Shown in pieces: positions 59,501 through 64,000 of a stretch of DNA of 64,000 nucleotides. The notes beneath the pieces were generated by a model. That model saw only the letters and a program-made list of their open reading frames with translations. It searched no databases and was not told where the DNA came from. This DNA is from Incurvaria masculella (lineage: Eukaryota; Arthropoda; Insecta; Lepidoptera; Incurvariidae): the NCBI GenBank assembly GCA_946894095.1, contig OX335644.1:14551595-14615594 (forward strand), read 5' to 3'. The translations under genes and the position numbers were made by a program. Numbering within the stretch: position 1 is the first letter of the stretch; every line of letters begins with the position of its first letter.

Positions 59501-62500
59501 GCAATAAGATCAGTAAGCAGATGTAAGTAAATAAACTGTTTTGAGAATATGTACTACTACGAAAAAATCATACCAAACTTGAAATCTAGCCTCAGAAGCT
59601 GTTAGGTTTGGCACAGTATAACATAAACGTTTTGATTGCTCTAACAATACGGTGTCGTAAAATTATCTTATATACTTCGCAATTCGTTAAAGTTCTGGGC
59701 AGAGCTCTTAAAATTTAAAAACCGGCCAAGTGCGAGTCGGACTCGCACACGAAGGGTTTCGTACCATCGTAAAAAATTAAACAAAAAAAATCACGTTTTT
59801 TGTATGGGAGCCCCCTTTAATTTTAATTATTTTTAATCTTACCTATTTGTTGTTATAGCGGCAAAATAAATACACACTCTGTGAAAATTTCAGCTGTCTA
59901 CCTGTTACGGTTACTGAGATACAGCCCTGTGACAGACGGACAGACGGACGGACGGACGGACGGACGGACAGCGGAGGCTTAGTAATAGGGTTCCGTTTTT
60001 ACCCTTTGGGTACGGAACCCTAAAAAGGTTACTTTATTGGTGATGCAAGAAACTTATTCCAGTCAAAATAATGTTCGCCCTTTTCTTTACTATACATTCT
60101 ACTTCAGAATGAGATAGTGTTGTGAGATGACCTGTATTTTATTTACGATAAATGTTTCTATCGTAGTTTAGATTCGGAGCGGCAAATGGTGCTAGCGACG
60201 CGCGCGCATGACGTCAAGAGCGAGATGCTCAGGGAAGAGGAGGTGGAGACCTGCGAGAACTACAGCACCATGCTGCGGACGCATCTAGCGGAAGAGAAGC
60301 AGCTGCGACTGCGCAGGTCTGCGGCCTTATTGCCGAACAGCGACTATCGCTGCCAGCGTCGGTGTCGCTGCTAACGAGTCATCGCATGCAAGATTTTTCG
60401 GCTACCATCGACTTACCGATACCGACGGCATAGACTATGTCGATGGCGGCTACGGATAAAAATTAAATGCGGTTGCACATTAATGATATAATGCACTTAT
60501 GAATGAATACCTAAATGCAGTACATACCACTCCCGCAGTAATAGTAAGTTTCATATTTATTGAAAATGTTTTGGGAAAATATGCTAAGTTTCTTTCAATT
60601 TACATAGGTTCAAAGCGCAAACTCAGCTTGTCAGCTGGCTCCAGAAGTACGACACGGAGATGTCAGACAAACAGGCAGAGCTCGACGAGACCACGCGCAG
60701 CTACGAAGACGAAGCGGACAAGGTGGCCAAGCTTGAGGTCTGTACGCATGCGTACACTTAGCTGTGAGTGATTACTAGCAACGCTTTTAAGAGGATAATG
60801 AGGTGATCGAGTTCCATACTCCTCGAGCCTGTTTCCTCAGTCAAAATCTGAAAATTTGCACATTAAATAAACCAACTGAGAGCTACGTTTTGATTTTTGT
60901 TGATAACTTGACACTCACTACTCCTAAACCACTACTTTGAATTTGTTCCGCGTTGAACGATGGCAGTAAGGGGACGGAGGGATAGCACTCTCTGGTCTAC
61001 CGGGTGGGGTTATTCACACCACGTTGATATAATCTGATTACAACGATGAAATTTAAATGTCGCTATTTAACCTCGGAGGGATACTTATAAAACAGATAAT
61101 AGTTTCCACCACATGAACGAAGTCGCTGTCAAACGCTAGTTATTCATATACCTTAGGCTGGAGTGTACAGTCTCTGGTTAGTGGTAATTAAAATATATCC
61201 GTCGTTATTTTTCGCCTGAAGAAGAAAGAAGATAGATCTTTAATAAACATAACTAAAATACTAACCAGAGATTGTGCAATCAAGGCATACTTACTTATAT
61301 TCTCTCAGTCATGAATCCACTATCTGTTATTGATAGTATATTTTTTTATTTGTGTTTGTGCATTAATATCACGCTGGGGAGTAACAGGAAAAATTGGCGG
61401 AGCAAGACGCGGAATACCTGCCGCTGATGGAGGAGCGCGACGCGGAATACGAGCAAGAGATGGCGGAAAAGATGAGAACCTTCTTGCGCGAGCACGCGGC
61501 GCGGGTCATCCAGTTTGCGTGGCGCGAGGTGCTTGCAAATCGGAAGGAGAAACGCAAGGTCAGTATCGGCGGGCTTACGTGGGAAGGGTGGAGGAGATCA
61601 CGACGACGTTAAGAGCATCCTCATACCTAAACATTTTCGACCAATTTTTGCGTTACTGGACGTATGTATGTATCGCTACTCGTTACCAAAGCATATGAGT
61701 GCATAGTGGACTAGGTTAATTTGGGGGGTGCTTGCTCAATTCGAGTATCCTGGCAATTTGAAATTGTAAAATGTTTTACCGCGTTAACATAGATAAACAT
61801 TCTTAAGGCTGTCTTAAAGTAACAGGAAATCTAATATTCGAAAATTTTAAGAAATAGATTCTTTGTCCATTGGCCAAGGCACAATTTTGCATGGCTTCTA
61901 TCAATAATATAGCGAAATCGTCTTCATGGCCCTAACAGTTCCTTACCCCTAAACGTTTTTTAGACGTTAATAAAAAAAATTCATCACTTGAGAAAGCTTC
62001 AGTTTAGGTCCGTATGTTTTGGATTTTTTTGTAAATATCTGTATTTTTCAGTAAAATTAGCGTAAAAATTACAACTTTTTTCAAAGTTCATTAGCCAATA
62101 TATTCGAATCTGAAAAATATATATTAAATTTAAAACATACAGACATATATTTCAACAATGTATTATAGAATCCAAAATTTCAAAAACGTAGTAAAACATT
62201 AAGAGCATGAAAACAGTTATCGCCCGTAGTATGGGAAATTGATAGGGTAACGACTCTCTTAATTCATAAATGTGACAATGCATAATGAAATACAATAGGA
62301 AAGATAATTTTTAACCGTATTAAGTATGTGCGCGACAAATGGATGAATAACTCAATATAACGTTAACCGATTTGATTCTTTTTTTGATGATTCTTTTTTT
62401 ATTGGAAGGAATGTAAAAATTTGTTAGTGTACTTCAGATTCACTAAAAATAAACAAATAAAAAATAACAAAAAAATAAATGACTTCAAAGAAAAAACACT

Positions 62501-62992
62501 AAAAAGTAAATAAAATATTGCCATTTTTGTAGTTACGATTATTGTTATTTTTTGAGTCGGTGTCAGCCAAAGTAATGCCAAGATTCTCTTGACTGGCGCA
62601 GCGCGTGCCCGGCTGACGCCGACTCAAAAACTAACGATAATCATAACTACAAAAATGGCAATATTTTTTTACTTTTAAAGCTTTTTCTTTGAAGTCGGTT
62701 ATTTTTTTGTTAATTTTTTTTTACAAAAAAATCAAGAAGAGATTTTTTCTGCAGGCTAATCGACTTTCCCTTGGCTGTTTATTGTATAGCGCTCCCGATA
62801 TTATATTTATTTAAAGAATATTTTATGTTTCCAATCCGTTTTTGCCTTTTGAGTTACTTTAGCCATGGCTACGTGCTTTTACTCGTGGCAACTTGCTATA
62901 TGCTCAGGTTTCAGGTTTCATTCTTATAATATGTTTAACTTATTTTTCAGACTAAAGGGAAAGGTAGAAAGGCAGGCAGCAAGAAGAAGTAA
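56545..62992 (+). CDS. DRC10: Dynein regulatory complex subunit 10 (IQCD), 427 aa, 8 exons
   Basis: DRC10/IQCD is an IQ-motif coiled-coil subunit of the nexin-dynein regulatory complex in motile axonemes. Exons: 56545-56662, 57603-57850, 58382-58670, 59387-59522, 60167-60316, 60608-60737, 61388-61558, 62951-62992 (1,284 nt, in frame to TAA). Key matches to the vertebrate protein (about 449 aa) are IQTERLIAIMDEILYKTKIV near residue 50 (family: EAKRIMSILDEAIYKVELV), LVSWLQKYDTEMSDKQAELD near residue 320 (family: ENWIQKYDTEMGEKQEELED), EEREDAEYEQ-type acidic helix, an IQ motif AARVIQFAWREVLANRK (about residues 393-409, likely calmodulin-binding) and a Lys/Gly tail KGKGRKAGSKKK. The first 39 residues are Ser/Thr-rich and less conserved. 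An ATTAAA is at 63061-63066. The SINE at 57182-57588 abuts the exon 2 acceptor. A second possible last exon lies at 63172. Confidence 0.93.
57182..57588 (+). mobile_element. tRNA-derived SINE copy 8, abutting the DRC10 exon 2 acceptor
   Basis: Full-length copy whose 15-A tail ends at 57588. Only GTCCTTTTTTCCAG separates it from DRC10 exon 2 at 57603. Confidence 0.9.
59719..60026 (+). repeat. 'GGCCAAGTGCGAGT' repeat copy with GGAC microsatellite
   Basis: It runs from AACCGGCCAAGTGCGAGT to CCCTTTGGGTACGGAACCC. The GGAC run at about 59935-59968 is longer than in the other copies. It lies in DRC10 intron 4. Confidence 0.84.
61154..61287. mobile_element. MITE 'GCTGGAGTGCACAATCTCTG', copy 2
   Basis: GGCTGGAGTGTACAGTCTCT and AACCAGAGATTGTGCAATC are its ends; CGCCTGAAGAAG and TAGATCTTT match copy 1 in reverse orientation. 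It is in DRC10 intron 6, 101 bp before exon 7. Confidence 0.78.
62460..62718. mobile_element. Foldback MITE, second copy, without TTAGG tract
   Basis: It has the same arms as 25593-25896 (TGACTTCAAAG ... CTTTGAAGTCGG). In place of the TTAGG run it has AAGTAATGCCAAGATTCTC. The AT-rich flank at 62325-62460 (GTGCGCGACAAATGGATGAA) also matches that at 25470-25590, so the foldback is part of a larger repeat. It is in DRC10 intron 7. Confidence 0.82.
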
Positions 62993-63171
62993 CATCACTC
63001 GTCCGTTGCAGCTTTTTATAGTCTAAGAAGTCTCTGTAGTCTCTACAAAACCATCACAAAATTAAATACTTGACAGACAAGGACCATGTATAATTGAATA
63101 TTTTCTCTTTACGTTATCCGCATTTTTTGCCTTTAATTTTTAATTAACATTTATTATTTTTTTATTTACAG

Positions 63172-63225
63172 TTAAAGAAACTAGCGAAAAAAGCCGAGGC
63201 GGCAGAAATGAAAAAGAAGAAATAG
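63172..63225 (+). CDS. DRC10: Alternative last exon of DRC10
   Basis: A strong acceptor (TTTTTTTATTTACAG) is followed by an open phase-0 stretch encoding LKKLAKKAEAAEMKKKK and a TAG. Exon 7 ends in phase 0, so it can join this exon directly instead of 62951-62992, giving 431 rather than 427 aa. Both tails are short and Lys-rich, as expected for the C-terminus of this family. AATAAA follows at 63504-63509. Which exon is used cannot be told from sequence alone. Confidence 0.6.
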   Translation, partial: LKKLAKKAEAAEMKKKK

Positions 63226-64000
63226 TTATTTTGATTTTATTGTAGATACGTATTTATTTCACTTTAGTTTATTTTAAGTTTTGTAGTTTCTTATACTTCT
63301 CTGTTTTTTTATTTGTTTATTAATACAGTTGTTATTTTTAGAATATTTTATTTTCTTTCATCTTGATTTACACCTACAGCAGCTGAATCTGTACAGCATC
63401 ATAAAGAACTCTTCTAAGGCCCTTTTTACCTACTGCTGATTAGCTTAGTCGCCAGATATTAAGGGCCTGTCTTAGCAGTTTGCAATATAATCAGCACTTT
63501 TGTAATAAAGGCTCTTTAAGTGTTCATTAAAAGAAATCAGCACTTGGTGAAAGCCAGGCTAAGCCTGACTATTTGTTGACTATATTTTTGACTATTATAC
63601 TGCACCACAGGATAACAGTGAAATAGGATTAGGACAAGAAATGACTGTAGAAACAACTTTTTAAAATTTTCAACGTGGCGTTTAGGATGAAAGGACAAGA
63701 AAGGCAAATGCATTTTTATGCAACCTGAAGGAGTATTTTACCCTTTCTTTTAGTATAAAAAGACGGCATGTTTTTTTATGGATTCCTAACATCAACTCGA
63801 ATATCGTCCACGGAGGTTAAGACGCAAGATCGAAAAAATAAGAATTAGTTTGTTTGGATTGGTTTGGATTTATTCACCATCACCACAGAAAAAAAATTAG
63901 GTTTAATATATTCGGAAATTAGATTAGGAAATTAGATTAGGTTCCAGTGAACCTAGATAATGTTTCGTAATCTATTTTCTAGTTCCTTCTTTTTAATTTA
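63226..64000. other. Downstream of DRC10
   Basis: AT-rich sequence with an AATAAA at 63504-63509. CTGATTAGCTTAG- and GCCAGGCTAAGCC-like phrases at 63430-63570 loosely resemble text near 14450-14530, perhaps a worn repeat. The window's right edge (GGAAATTAGATTAGG direct repeat at about 63915-63940) has no coding signal. Confidence 0.45.

Overview
The window is animal genomic DNA, most likely from a moth or butterfly (Lepidoptera). The signs are AT-rich introns, short exons with canonical GT/AG borders, many tRNA-headed SINEs, foldback elements and 'GGCCAAGTGCGAGT'-type repeats familiar from lepidopteran genomes, a mariner relic, and an insect odorant-binding protein. I joined exons by hand, and every gene model below closes in frame. 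I had no alignment or RNA evidence, so protein names rest on recognising conserved motifs.

Layout. (1) 54-26670, minus strand: the first 1,679 codons of Prp8, the core U5 snRNP splicing factor, in 23 coding exons; the 3' part lies beyond the left edge. (2) 26.7-35.4 kb: gene-poor, repeat-rich spacer with a large foldback element, SINEs, a MADF-domain relic and a palindromic MITE. (3) 35428-35838, plus strand: an intronless RPA3 (14-kDa replication protein A subunit). (4) 38621-52347, minus strand: DRC2/CCDC65, a subunit of the nexin-dynein regulatory complex (N-DRC) of motile cilia and flagella, in 9 exons; three of these have decayed tandem copies. (5) 44027-45842, plus strand: an OBP59a-like odorant-binding protein nested inside DRC2 intron 4 on the opposite strand. 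(6) 52.4-56.5 kb: spacer holding a hAT-type MITE, an internally deleted mariner and a LINE tail. (7) 56545-62992 or 63225, plus strand: DRC10/IQCD, a second N-DRC subunit, head-to-head with DRC2 and with two possible last exons.

How the genes relate. Prp8 and RPA3 are housekeeping genes for splicing and DNA replication/repair. DRC2 and DRC10 encode proteins of the same axonemal complex, are divergently arranged about 4.2 kb apart, and in an insect are expected to act mainly in sperm tails and chordotonal cilia. The nested odorant-binding protein gene has its own TATA-like box and is probably regulated independently.

The main points of interest are the DRC2-DRC10 pair, three DRC2 exons with tandem decayed copies, mobile elements sitting within 3-15 bp of splice sites in three genes, a 21-C polypyrimidine tract in Prp8, a 29-bp palindromic unit that appears to have inserted with a target duplication, and TTAGG tracts in the loops of two unrelated foldback elements. 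I found no complete autonomous transposon, CRISPR array, rRNA or free-standing tRNA gene.
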